Virus record (IMG/VR): IMGVR_UViG_3300009529_000022
Location: 1 to 37,530 of that record
Reading direction: 5' to 3' (one strand)
Length of the DNA stretch: 37,530 bases
Source of the DNA: a virus
Shown here: in pieces, positions 1 through 5,631 of the stretch
Layout: each line of letters begins with the position of its first letter
Position numbering within the stretch: the first letter of the stretch is position 1
Made by a program: the position numbers and the translations under genes
The notes under the pieces: model-generated
What the model saw: only the letters and a program-made list of their open reading frames with translations
What the model was told of the DNA's origin: nothing
Database searches by the model: none

Positions 1-9
1 GATCTTCAT
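1..9 (-). CDS. Start of a leftward gene, cut by the window edge
   Basis: Only the first three codons (Met-Lys-Ile) are inside the window. The start is called because an excellent Shine-Dalgarno site (AAAGGAGG on the minus strand, plus positions 18-25) lies 8 nt upstream of the ATG. The product cannot be identified. The gene reads away from the putative origin at 200-445, in the same direction as the leftward operon. Confidence 0.6.
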
Positions 10-199
10 ACTAAGTACCTCCTTTCTTGTAGTTATTAACTTACTGAAGCATTATGCCATACCAAAAGTGGATGTGCAGGTGCGGAAATGCTGTAAGTGC
101 GGGTAGGTAGAAGAAGATAAGGCATAAATAGCGAGCACACACTATTTTCATACCCATCTGCTCACTATTGGGAGTTTTTTTATTAATTTGGCACTGGAT

Positions 200-445
200 T
201 TTGTGAGTTATCCACATTTTTATGAGGTGCACCTCTAGGTTTTACCTATTGTACTACCTATTAGGATTGGGGGTGCTTTTGTAAGTGTCATAGCTTAATA
301 GGGGTTAAGTTGTGGATAACTTTTTAGGGTAGGACACATGTGTCCTAGGTGTTGACAACTTTTGTCCTACCCTATGCCCAAAATGTGGATAACTTTATCG
401 GAGTTATCAACAGGTAGGACAGATTGTCCTACCCTATGTGGATAA
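200..445. other. Putative DnaA-dependent replication origin
   Basis: This gene-free stretch has four perfect matches to the DnaA box TTATCCACA: 208-216 on the plus strand, and 311-319, 384-392 and 437-445 on the minus strand. A one-mismatch box (TTATCAACA) lies at 404-412. Clustered consensus DnaA boxes are a hallmark of bacterial, plasmid and some phage origins. The cluster also overlaps iteron-like repeats (separate entry) and abuts the 3' end of a replication-initiator-like gene; the last box is part of that gene's final codons. AT-rich sequence at about 150-220 could be the unwinding element. Bases 10-200 contain nothing else I can support. Confidence 0.65.
330..438. repeat. Iteron-like repeats of TAGGACA/TGTCCTA in the origin
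   Basis: The heptamer occurs five times: 330-336, 341-347, 363-369, 415-421 and 425-431. The first two form a perfect 18-bp palindrome (TAGGACACATGTGTCCTA, 330-347). The last two form an inverted repeat with 9-bp arms GGTAGGACA/TGTCCTACC (413-433). A longer direct copy TTGTCCTACCCTATG occurs at 362-376 and 424-438. This is the usual look of initiator-protein binding sites; the adjacent winged-helix protein (434-835) is the natural candidate binder, by inference. Confidence 0.6.
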
Positions 446-835
446 CTTAGTTTTCTTTTCCCCTGCTTGCAGACCTACAAGCCTCAGTAGAGGCTCCAGG
501 TCGATAGAAGAGGGTTTACCATTGCGTTCATGCCGCTTCAGGAGTCCGTTCTGCTCCATCCTTGATATAGAGCGTCGTACAGTGCGTCTTGAAGTGCCCA
601 TATTCGCAGCGATGGTACCTAGTTTGGGGAAGACAATAGTTTCTTCTTCCCATTTGTACCTCATGAGGTGTAGGAAGACTAGTGCATCTCCGTAATCCAT
701 CTGGTCTTCTCTGATAAGTTTAGGAAGGAGGTCAAAGAAAGCATAGGGGATGTAGAGGCCCCCACCCTCTGGGGGAAAGGGACTATCTTTTGTAGTCCAG
801 CGGGACTTATACTTAGGAACGGGTGATTGTGGCAT
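434..835 (-). CDS. Winged-helix, replication-initiator-like DNA-binding protein
   Basis: 133 residues. Start chosen at 835 because AAGGAGG lies just upstream of that ATG; an in-frame ATG at 871 lacks this. The N-terminal half (YIPYAFFDLLPKLIREDQMDYGDALVFLHLM, given here only in part: residues around 30-60) and the following helix-turn-helix (LGTIAANMGTSRRTVRRSIS) match the layout of HTH_36 / RepA-type N-terminal domains, where a helical segment precedes a wHTH that reads DNA. The gene ends inside the putative origin, its last three codons being a DnaA box. By context it is the likely origin-binding initiator or a regulator of it. A MarR-like repressor is an alternative. It is the last gene of the leftward operon. 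Confidence 0.6.
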   Translation of the reverse strand: MPQSPVPKYKSRWTTKDSPFPPEGGGLYIPYAFFDLLPKLIREDQMDYGDALVFLHLMRYKWEEETIVFPKLGTIAANMGTSRRTVRRSISRMEQNGLLKRHERNGKPSSIDLEPLLRLVGLQAGEKKTKLST

Positions 836-899
836 GGTACCTCCTTGCAGTGGTATGGAAGCTCCTCGCAACTTCTACCACGAGGTGTAGAGCAAGGGG

Positions 900-924
900 G
901 AGGGAGGCTGCAAGTACCTCCCTC
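900..924 (-). promoter_or_regulatory. Leader hairpin upstream of the initiator-like gene
   Basis: A perfect 8-bp stem (GAGGGAGG 900-907, CCTCCCTC 917-924) with a 9-nt loop lies 65 nt upstream of the start at 835. No T-run follows in either direction, so it is not an ordinary terminator. On the minus-strand transcript, part of the stem and loop (GGTACTTGCAG) is complementary to the ribosome-binding region CTGCAAGgaggTACC except for the GAGG core, so an alternative pairing around the Shine-Dalgarno site is possible. A regulatory function is inference. Confidence 0.4.
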
Positions 925-951
925 GATTACAGGTGGCCAGCCCAACCCTTC

Positions 952-1218
952 TTACTTTACTCTTTGAAAGGCTGCTTTCACTAAGGGTTCTGGCTCTAAG
1001 CCAAGAAGCTCACTCAGGACTGTAAATTGTCTCATTCGGAAGTAGTATAGGGCTTTCCCATGGCGAGTAAGTTGCTCTTTACTTTTACTATTGTTTTTTA
1101 GTAATAGCTCATTAACTGCAGCTTTGCTTAATAGATCATCTAATGCAAGGTGAATGATGTCGGAAGCTAAGTTGCGGTAGGGATCATCTTTACGGGGGTT
1201 GGGCTCTCTTATGCTCAT
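952..1218 (-). CDS. Hypothetical protein in leftward operon
   Basis: 88 residues, ATG at 1218, weak Shine-Dalgarno (GGTCTGGGA). I do not recognise the family. The sequence is charged and predicted helical (for example LASDIIHLALDDLLSKAAVNE and residues LYYFRMRQFTVLSELLGLEP), without Cys clusters or membrane segments, and looks like a small helical DNA- or protein-binding factor. It sits between the HTH protein at 1249-1512 and the initiator-like gene, about 30 nt from the former, so it should be cotranscribed with both. Confidence 0.6.
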   Translation of the reverse strand: MSIREPNPRKDDPYRNLASDIIHLALDDLLSKAAVNELLLKNNSKSKEQLTRHGKALYYFRMRQFTVLSELLGLEPEPLVKAAFQRVK

Positions 1219-1248
1219 TCTGTATCCCAGACCTTAATCTTTCTCACG

Positions 1249-1512
1249 CTATCTCCTTACGAGTATGAGAGTTTTCATAGCATCCCATATCCCTAACTTT
1301 TTCATTCGAGTAATGTATTCATCGGAGGGATAATACTCTCCCCTGAGCCATCTACGTACCGTGCGGGGATTGCATCCAATAAGCTTAGCAATAGCGGTAT
1401 GGGCTAAAAGGCCTACGATCTCCTGGAGTAGGATATCTGCTTCCCGTGCACCATACCAAGATGTTGCTACTGTTTCTATCGGTAGACTTTCTTTTCTTAG
1501 TTCTTTAGACAT
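1249..1512 (-). CDS. Small helix-turn-helix protein
   Basis: 87 residues. The central segment IAKLIGCNPRTVRRWLRGEY is a clear helix-turn-helix, with a recognition helix of the TVRRWLRG type seen in XRE/homeodomain-like regulators and transposase-type HTHs. The rest is short helices and there is no effector domain, so it probably acts as a small transcription factor of the early region. ATG at 1512; an AGGAGG lies about 12 nt upstream, slightly distant. Two in-frame flanking operon genes suggest coexpression with the replication genes. Confidence 0.65.
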   Translation of the reverse strand: MSKELRKESLPIETVATSWYGAREADILLQEIVGLLAHTAIAKLIGCNPRTVRRWLRGEYYPSDEYITRMKKLGIWDAMKTLILVRR

Positions 1513-1551
1513 ACTTTTCTCAGTCCTCCTTCCAATAGAGGAAGGGAAAGA

Positions 1552-1640
1552 GGGACGAACAGCCCTGCTGAGCAGGGGTAAACCGTTACCAGCTTACAGA
1601 CCACCAGCACGTCCCACGCCGAGTCCTTACTCTGTGGTCT
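1552..1640. other. Intercistronic stretch rich in inverted repeats (possible structured RNA)
   Basis: The 185-nt gap 1513-1698 has no convincing gene. It contains an outer stem GGGACG (1552-1557)/CGTCCC (1610-1615) enclosing a hairpin CCCTGC-TGA-GCAGGG (1563-1577) and a small stem GTAA/TTAC (1578-1589), plus a competing 7-bp stem AGACCAC (1598-1604)/GTGGTCT (1634-1640). It would lie in the leftward operon RNA between two genes. It has tRNA-like size but no T-loop or anticodon arm, so I do not call a tRNA. Function unknown. Confidence 0.3.
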
Positions 1641-1698
1641 TCGCTCCCGTATAGGTTTAGTTTGACCACTCGCGGCTGTTAGCTAGGCAGCGTTGAGT

Positions 1699-1947
1699 CT
1701 AAACCGGGATCTCCCTGAAAGGTATTTCGGGTCCGACTGGCTCAAGAAGCATGGCGGTCTCACCGATGTAAGCGATCCTGAATGTGTGCTCTTTGACGAC
1801 TACGCATTCTCCAAGTGTAAAGATCGTCCAGTGTTTTGGAACACGGGATCCATCTGGCCGGAAGAGTGTAGGATCCGCATCATCTGGTAGCGGCGGCAGA
1901 TCTTTCGATACGATCAATCTCTCGAATCTGTTTGTATCTGGGTTCAT
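1699..1947 (-). CDS. Hypothetical small protein in leftward operon
   Basis: 82 residues, ATG at 1947 with AGGAGG upstream. I do not recognise it. The second half (TIFTLGECVVVKEHTFRIAYIG...MLLEPVGP) alternates hydrophobic and polar residues and looks like a small beta-barrel such as an SH3- or KOW-like fold, with the sequence GECVVVKEHTFRIAYIGE resembling a surface-binding strand pair. N-terminal 35 residues are proline- and charge-rich. It is followed by the repeat-rich gap and preceded by the transposase-derived gene. A role in DNA or ribosome binding would be guesswork. Confidence 0.55.
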   Translation of the reverse strand: MNPDTNRFERLIVSKDLPPLPDDADPTLFRPDGSRVPKHWTIFTLGECVVVKEHTFRIAYIGETAMLLEPVGPEIPFREIPV

Positions 1948-2002
1948 AGTTTAAGACCTCCTGTCATTTTTCAATATCCAGTACAAGTCCTCTGCAGCCT
2001 TT

Positions 2003-2626
2003 CTAGTGTTCAGTCCCATAATCAGCTATGTCATAATGACGTAGGACCTCTTCGGATGTTTTGATCCATTTGAAGGATACAGGGTGTTTGTTCCAATCCC
2101 TGATATATCTGTGAATAGACTTCTGTAACGTAATTTCACTTGTGAAGCTGCCCCGTCTTATTCTCTGGCGAGTCAGAATAGAAAACCAAGCCTCAACCAT
2201 ATTCATCCATGAGGCTGATGTGGGCGTGAAATGACGATGATAACGAGGGCGTCGTTCAAACCATTTTTCCACCTTGGGGTGCTTGTGGGTTGCATAGTTG
2301 TCGAGAATAATATGGATTTCACCTGTTGGATATCTCTTATCGATCTCGCGCATAAAGCATAGAACCTCTTGATGCCGGTGACGCTTTGAACACCGGCCCA
2401 GGACTTCCGGTTCGGTCAGGTTCAAGGCCGCGTAAAGCGTAGTCGTTCCGTGCCGTTTATAGTCGTGAGTGCGGGCTGCCGTGCGTCCCGGACCAAGCGG
2501 CAATATTGGCTGGCTCCGCTCCAGAGCTTGAATCTGGCTCTTTTCATCCACACTGAGAACTAAGGCTCCCTTATTACACTCTGGACAGTTCATCCCAGAG
2601 AGATAGTTAAGTAGTAATGTCTCCAA
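2003..2626 (-). CDS. IS630-family transposase catalytic domain, N-terminal half missing
   Basis: 207 residues, TTG start at 2626. It has the DDE core of IS630-type transposases: VLSVDEKSQIQALERSQP (D27), IHIILDNYATHKHP (D109) and SWMNMVEAWFSILTRQ (E145), with the 35-residue D-E spacing typical of the family, and the conserved HDYKRHGTTTLYAAL strand. Full-length relatives have about 130-170 more N-terminal residues with HTH DNA-binding domains; here the sequence starts just before the first catalytic Asp. I see no terminal inverted repeats around it. It sits in line with the operon genes, 20 nt after the methyltransferase. It may be a decayed insertion or a domesticated nuclease; all three catalytic acids are intact. 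Confidence 0.8.
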   Translation of the reverse strand: METLLLNYLSGMNCPECNKGALVLSVDEKSQIQALERSQPILPLGPGRTAARTHDYKRHGTTTLYAALNLTEPEVLGRCSKRHRHQEVLCFMREIDKRYPTGEIHIILDNYATHKHPKVEKWFERRPRYHRHFTPTSASWMNMVEAWFSILTRQRIRRGSFTSEITLQKSIHRYIRDWNKHPVSFKWIKTSEEVLRHYDIADYGTEH

Positions 2627-2645
2627 GACTGTGAGTCCTTTCCCT

Positions 2646-3179
2646 CTATAGGTTTAGCGGGTTATACTCCCAAGGGGTTGAGGTTTTTTGTTCTACAGTT
2701 ACAATAGTATCGTTGTGTACTGCACCGTGAGCCACCAACAAGATTTCAATAATCTCAAATCCTCTATTTTTTCCGAAACCATTGCTACACCACCCAAAGG
2801 AAATTGTGAGTCCCCCAACTTTTATCTTATCACAAATTCTGTTCTTTACCCGACTGTAAAAATTGCAAGAGGTGTCAAGTTGTGTCGCTTTGATACCCGC
2901 TTTAGCATAGTGCTCAGTGACCTGTCTGTAGCTGTAGGGGGGGTCGAACAAAACCCCATCATACGTCCCTGTTAGTTTTTCTACAAATTCTTTTGCGTCC
3001 AGATGGTAGTTTGTCGGCATTTCTGGATTAAGGTCATTAGTGATTTCAGCGGGGCTATGTAATCCTGCGTATGGGTCAACCCATCCTTTACCTACCCTAT
3101 ACCGTTCAAGTAACTTGGCGATAGGTTTGATAGTGAATGTCCATTTGTTGGGCATCGCCCAGGTACGGCTTATACGCAT
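2646..3179 (-). CDS. DNA adenine N6-methyltransferase-like protein (DPPY)
   Basis: 177 residues. The catalytic motif IV is seen as VLFDPPYSY (D79-P-P-Y82), which in N6-adenine or N4-cytosine methyltransferases holds the target amino group. The AdoMet-binding motif is WVDPYAGLHSPAEITNDLNP (about residues 33-52), similar to small phage and plasmid adenine methylases. C-terminal strands (GGLTISFGWCSNGFGKNRGFEIIEILLVAHG) fit the Rossmann-like fold. No target-recognition domain or partner restriction enzyme is visible, so it is an orphan enzyme, plausibly protecting phage DNA from host restriction or marking DNA for replication/packaging. ATG at 3179 with a purine-rich AGAGAAGAAG upstream. Confidence 0.75.
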   Translation of the reverse strand: MRISRTWAMPNKWTFTIKPIAKLLERYRVGKGWVDPYAGLHSPAEITNDLNPEMPTNYHLDAKEFVEKLTGTYDGVLFDPPYSYRQVTEHYAKAGIKATQLDTSCNFYSRVKNRICDKIKVGGLTISFGWCSNGFGKNRGFEIIEILLVAHGAVHNDTIVTVEQKTSTPWEYNPLNL

Positions 3180-3254
3180 TACTTCTTCTCTCTGTCTCTA
3201 TGTGGGGTAGCTGAATTCTCTGTGGCATAGTGTTTCCACCTTTTCTTCTCTGCT

Positions 3255-3635
3255 TCATTGTATGCTTGTCGTGCTATCCTGAGATACATCACCTACGGAT
3301 GTTCTAAGTGCCTTCTTGCAGGCCTCGGTCTTGTCTTGCTGTTTACTTTCTCTCTTTTCCTTTCTAAAGTAAAAAGTAAAGTAAGTACCGCCTATTTCGG
3401 AAGGGGTATTACACTCCTTGGGAACTTCAAGGTATTTTAGGGTTAGTTTCTGCCTTAAATAATCGGGGTAGTTACTCATAAATTTACGAGAGTAGCCTTT
3501 CCGGTAGTAATGAGCCTTGGGAGTGAGTCTGACATCTGTTATTTCAACCAGTATATCACCTTTTATGTGGCGATAATGTTCACCGATTTCGTATGTGGGG
3601 ACTATAACAAGAGGGGGTTCGAGAAAGAAAGACAT
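3255..3635 (-). CDS. Hypothetical protein, first gene of leftward operon
   Basis: 126 residues, ATG at 3635, AGGAAA Shine-Dalgarno. Not recognised. Residues 13-40 (PTYEIGEHYRHIKGDILVEITDVRL) resemble the opening strand of DUF1653/SH3-like small beta-barrel phage proteins that begin with 'G..YRH.KG..Y.V'. The middle is rich in Tyr and Lys. The C-terminal 35 residues are polar and likely disordered. It is the first gene after the strong leftward promoter at 3704-3676, so it should be expressed early and at a high level. Confidence 0.6.
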   Translation of the reverse strand: MSFFLEPPLVIVPTYEIGEHYRHIKGDILVEITDVRLTPKAHYYRKGYSRKFMSNYPDYLRQKLTLKYLEVPKECNTPSEIGGTYFTFYFRKEKRESKQQDKTEACKKALRTSVGDVSQDSTTSIQ

Positions 3636-3675
3636 CTTATTTCCTTTCCTTATGGGTTGAAGGTTTCATGTCTCA

Positions 3676-3704
3676 AATATAACACTTTCTTGACACAATG
3701 TCAA
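3676..3704 (-). promoter_or_regulatory. Sigma70-type promoter of the leftward operon
   Basis: On the minus strand: -35 TTGACA (plus 3699-3704), 17-bp spacer, -10 TATATT (plus 3676-3681). The predicted start is near 3669, giving a leader of about 34 nt before the gene at 3635. The -35 box is inside a 23-bp operator-like palindrome. Confidence 0.85.
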
Positions 3705-3708
3705 GAAA
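3686..3708. promoter_or_regulatory. Operator-like palindrome over the leftward -35 box
   Basis: Perfect inverted repeat with 10-bp arms TTTCTTGACA/TGTCAAGAAA and a CAA centre. It covers the leftward -35 box and part of its spacer, and lies 44 bp from the rightward -35 box. This is the usual arrangement for a repressor that controls a divergent promoter pair; the repressor may be one of the HTH proteins of the leftward operon (inference). A second, looser inverted repeat GAGAAA/TTTCTC is at 3721-3738. Confidence 0.6.
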
Positions 3709-3751
3709 AAAGGACGGTCTGAGAAAACTTTTTTTCTCATTCAGAAATTAC

Positions 3752-3780
3752 TTGACATACGGCCAGAAATTCCGTATATT
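3752..3780 (+). promoter_or_regulatory. Sigma70-type promoter of the late (rightward) operon
   Basis: TTGACA (3752-3757), 17-bp spacer, TATATT (3775-3780). Predicted start near 3786-3787, so the transcript begins with the left arm of the 15-bp inverted repeat and carries the CRISPR-like repeat in its 70-nt leader. The same -10 and spacing are used by the two minus-strand promoters in this window. Confidence 0.85.
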
Positions 3781-3788
3781 TGAGCATT

Positions 3789-3898
3789 GTAGACGATGTG
3801 ATCCAGTTTTCTGTTTTAGTAGCCCCATCCACTAAAACAAGGATTGAAATAGCACAATGAAAAAGGTACGCTTTCAGAGGATAGATCACATCGTCTAC
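3789..3898 (+). repeat. 15-bp inverted repeat linking the late leader to the first coding sequence
   Basis: GTAGACGATGTGATC (3789-3803) and its exact reverse complement GATCACATCGTCTAC (3884-3898). The left arm starts two or three bases after the predicted transcription start; the right arm is within codons 10-14 of the first late gene. In RNA the arms would enclose the CRISPR-like repeat, the weak ribosome-binding site and the start codon. One wobble and one further pair (3788/3899, 3787/3900) could extend it. Confidence 0.8.
3813..3849 (+). CRISPR. Solitary CRISPR-repeat-like sequence in the late leader
   Basis: 37 nt: 8-bp stem GTTTTAGT (3813-3820)/ACTAAAAC (3831-3838), 10-nt loop AGCCCCATCC, then tail AAGGATTGAAA followed by T. 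Length, stem position and the ATTGAAA-type 3' tag match many type I and III CRISPR repeats, whose processed RNAs carry that tag as the 5' handle. It occurs once here, so it is not an array, and no cas gene is visible. It sits between a strong promoter and the first late gene. Possible readings are a phage solo repeat acting as an RNA anti-CRISPR, a remnant of a mini-array, or an unrelated regulatory hairpin. Confidence 0.5.
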
Positions 3899-4621
3899 GA
3901 TAGTGTAGAGGAGGCCCAGGACGCTGGCATTTCCCCCTATGAAGGGAACTGGCGTCAGGCTTCTCCTGGAGACTGGGTAAAGACCGATGAAGATCCCTCC
4001 AAGGTTTTGCAGGTTTTAGCACGAGGAGCTTTCTGGCTGCGGACTTGTAGCGGAACGTATGCTACACGTCACTCTGCTAAGCATCACGCAGCCGGGAACC
4101 GTCTCACTGCTGTTCCTCGTGAATATCGGTACTCTCTCACAGGATATAGACAGGGAGCAGGTAAGAAATTCTCCGCTAAGCAGCGAGCGATGGTGATGTT
4201 CTTCTGTCAGGGAGCTACTGTAGGGGACTTAAGAGCTACCTTTTTGAAAGTCTATAAGCGCTCACCTGGCCCCAATGAATGGCAGATGTATTGCAATTCG
4301 CCAAAATTCTGGGAGGCTGTAAGTATGGAATTGAAGCAGGATATGGAAGAGGTGGGAATAAGCAAAGGCTATCTTCTGGAGAAAATGAAAAGTGCTTTGG
4401 ACTCTAAAGTTGTTAAGCCTAAAGACTTGTTTGAGATGGCTAAGCAGGCGTTAGAGTTACACGAGGGGCGGCAGCCAAAGGGCATTGTACCCCTATTCGG
4501 TAAATTTGCAGCAAGCGCAGAGGATGTTCGGTTTGAGGAAGTTGAGAAAAAGGAGATTGGGGATGGCAAAGAGAAAAAGCTCAAAGGGCAACAAAAAGAA
4601 TTGGATTCAGGGAGCGATTAA
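3857..4621 (+). CDS. Terminase small subunit-like protein
   Basis: 254 residues. Position immediately upstream of the terminase/portal block and the layout support a TerS: an N-terminal region of about 115 residues, then a DNA-binding-type segment (SAKQRAMVMFFCQGATVGDLRATFLKVY, in part an HTH, about residues 111-138), followed by helical oligomerisation segments (residues 150-200) and a charged, lysine-rich tail. TerS recognises the packaging site and loads TerL. The only plausible start is ATG 3857, but its AGGA lies about 13 nt upstream inside the CRISPR-like repeat, an unusually poor site that suggests regulated translation. Family assignment is from context and motif shape only. Confidence 0.6.
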   Translation: MKKVRFQRIDHIVYDSVEEAQDAGISPYEGNWRQASPGDWVKTDEDPSKVLQVLARGAFWLRTCSGTYATRHSAKHHAAGNRLTAVPREYRYSLTGYRQGAGKKFSAKQRAMVMFFCQGATVGDLRATFLKVYKRSPGPNEWQMYCNSPKFWEAVSMELKQDMEEVGISKGYLLEKMKSALDSKVVKPKDLFEMAKQALELHEGRQPKGIVPLFGKFAASAEDVRFEEVEKKEIGDGKEKKLKGQQKELDSGSD

Positions 4622-4784
4622 ACGTCCTGGGGCTTTCCGTGCCAAAGCTAAACGTGCAGGGATGTCAACAGATGCCTATGCTGGAGAAGTGCTCAAGAAG
4701 GGAAGTGGTGCCTCTACACGTACTAAACGGCAAGCGGCTTTGGCTAAGACGCTGAAGAAGCTGAGGAAGAAAAAGAGGAAGTAG
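4563..4784 (+). CDS. Small, very basic phage protein
   Basis: 73 residues, start at ATG 4563 (AAGGAG 8 nt upstream), overlapping the end of the terminase small-subunit gene by 59 nt in another frame. About one third of residues are Lys or Arg, with the block WIQGAIKRPGAFRAKAK near residue 14 and a run KKLRKKKRK at the C-terminus. Similar short proteins with a 'WIQ.AIK.PGA' motif are common next to terminase genes in environmental phages and have no known function. Binding to DNA in the capsid is a reasonable guess, nothing more. Confidence 0.75.
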   Translation: MAKRKSSKGNKKNWIQGAIKRPGAFRAKAKRAGMSTDAYAGEVLKKGSGASTRTKRQAALAKTLKKLRKKKRK

Positions 4785-4785
4785 A

Positions 4786-4968
4786 ATGCACTGGAATTAC
4801 ACAGCGAGATTAAGGTATTTTGTGTATCATCTCGTATATTACCCTAAGTCTTTTCTTGCTTTCCATCGAAAGTACTGGGGTGAGTATCGAAGGCTCGATA
4901 ACATGATGCGGCTGTGGGAGCGCCTGGGATATATTGCGGTGCCCCCAGTAGATTGGGAAAAGGAGTAA
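4786..4968 (+). CDS. Hypothetical protein rich in aromatic residues
   Basis: 60 residues starting 1 nt after the previous stop, GAGGAAG as ribosome site. Many Tyr, Trp and Phe with Arg (RLRYFVYHLVYYPKSFLAFH), so it may lie on a membrane or bind nucleic acid, but no true transmembrane segment is clear. Not recognised. Tight spacing indicates it belongs to the late operon. Confidence 0.6.
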   Translation: MHWNYTARLRYFVYHLVYYPKSFLAFHRKYWGEYRRLDNMMRLWERLGYIAVPPVDWEKE

Positions 4969-5022
4969 AGGCGTGCCTCACGAAGCTTTGAGAAGACACA
5001 TTAAAATATAGGAGAGTGTGAT

Positions 5023-5394
5023 ATGGCATATAACTTACATACATATAATTCAGCAGAGGCACTTAATCTCCTTTGCGGTTGTGGCCTTACGTTTACACGA
5101 GTGTTGGTGAATACTACCGCTACGCTGGAGCTTCTGGCAAAGACAGCCGGTCAAACACAGCGGTTACATGGCTTATTTGTCACAATGGATGCACAGGATA
5201 CGCTGGTCATCGAGGATAAGGATAGCACAGCACTGACAGGGATTATGAACTTTCCCGCCGATGGCCCATTGGTGATTCCGTTTAATGCTCATCCTGAAAG
5301 TGCTGTCCAATCGGCTAGTGCAGGTCAGGGATTGCAAATTACCGTAGCTGGAGCTGGTAACTGTCGTGGATACGCTATTGTCTCAACGGGATAG
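5023..5394 (+). CDS. Small beta-rich protein, possible capsid decoration protein
   Basis: 123 residues, AGGAG-type ribosome site. The sequence is almost wholly beta-strand-like (TFTRVLVNTTATLELLAKTAG..., DTLVIEDKDSTALTGIM, LQITVAGAGNCRGYAIV) without enzymatic motifs, basic patches or membrane segments. Short all-beta proteins of this type in head gene blocks are often capsid stabilising/decoration or tail-tip proteins. Here it precedes TerL, so the assignment is by type only. Confidence 0.5.
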   Translation: MAYNLHTYNSAEALNLLCGCGLTFTRVLVNTTATLELLAKTAGQTQRLHGLFVTMDAQDTLVIEDKDSTALTGIMNFPADGPLVIPFNAHPESAVQSASAGQGLQITVAGAGNCRGYAIVSTG

Positions 5395-5423
5395 AGGTTT
5401 TTGAGTTATACGAAAGGGGTATA

Positions 5424-5618
5424 ATGCAAGAACAAATGAACGATGGAAGTTACCGAGCGCCCGTACCGCTTGATACTGAGGGGATATCGAATAGTCTTAG
5501 AGATCAGACGGTAAGGCGAGTCATCGTTTTTCGGGCAAAAGATTCCGATGGTCGCCCTACTCCTGAGATGCGGAGAGCATGGCGGCGGACTCGTAGGAAT
5601 CCAGCTATTATTAGGTGA
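5424..5618 (+). CDS. Hypothetical small arginine-rich protein
   Basis: 64 residues, start ATG 5424 with AAAGGGG upstream, ending 13 nt before the large terminase. The C-terminal half is Arg-rich (PEMRRAWRRTRRNPAIIR). Not recognised. Could bind DNA or the terminase, but there is no direct evidence. Confidence 0.6.
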   Translation: MQEQMNDGSYRAPVPLDTEGISNSLRDQTVRRVIVFRAKDSDGRPTPEMRRAWRRTRRNPAIIR

Positions 5619-5631
5619 ATAACAGACGGTT

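Noticed and set aside
150-185. Terminator-like CTC...GAG with T7 on the plus strand
   Set aside because: Only three or four pairs with a mismatch; too weak to call.
41-232. Minus-strand open frame of 63 codons in the origin
   Set aside because: No Shine-Dalgarno, overlaps DnaA box and AT-rich segment, sequence composition not protein-like.
1552-1615. tRNA candidate from the GGGACG/CGTCCC closing stem
   Set aside because: No T-loop (TTCGA), no plausible anticodon arm, U8 absent; not a tRNA.
1693-1890. Plus-strand open frame opposite the 1699-1947 gene
   Set aside because: Shadow of the minus-strand gene, without a ribosome site; the operon is leftward.
2003-2626. Complete insertion sequence
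   Set aside because: No terminal inverted repeats or target duplication seen near the ends and the transposase lacks its N-terminal half.
3813-3849. CRISPR array
   Set aside because: Only one repeat-like unit exists; no second copy and no spacers, so no array is claimed.
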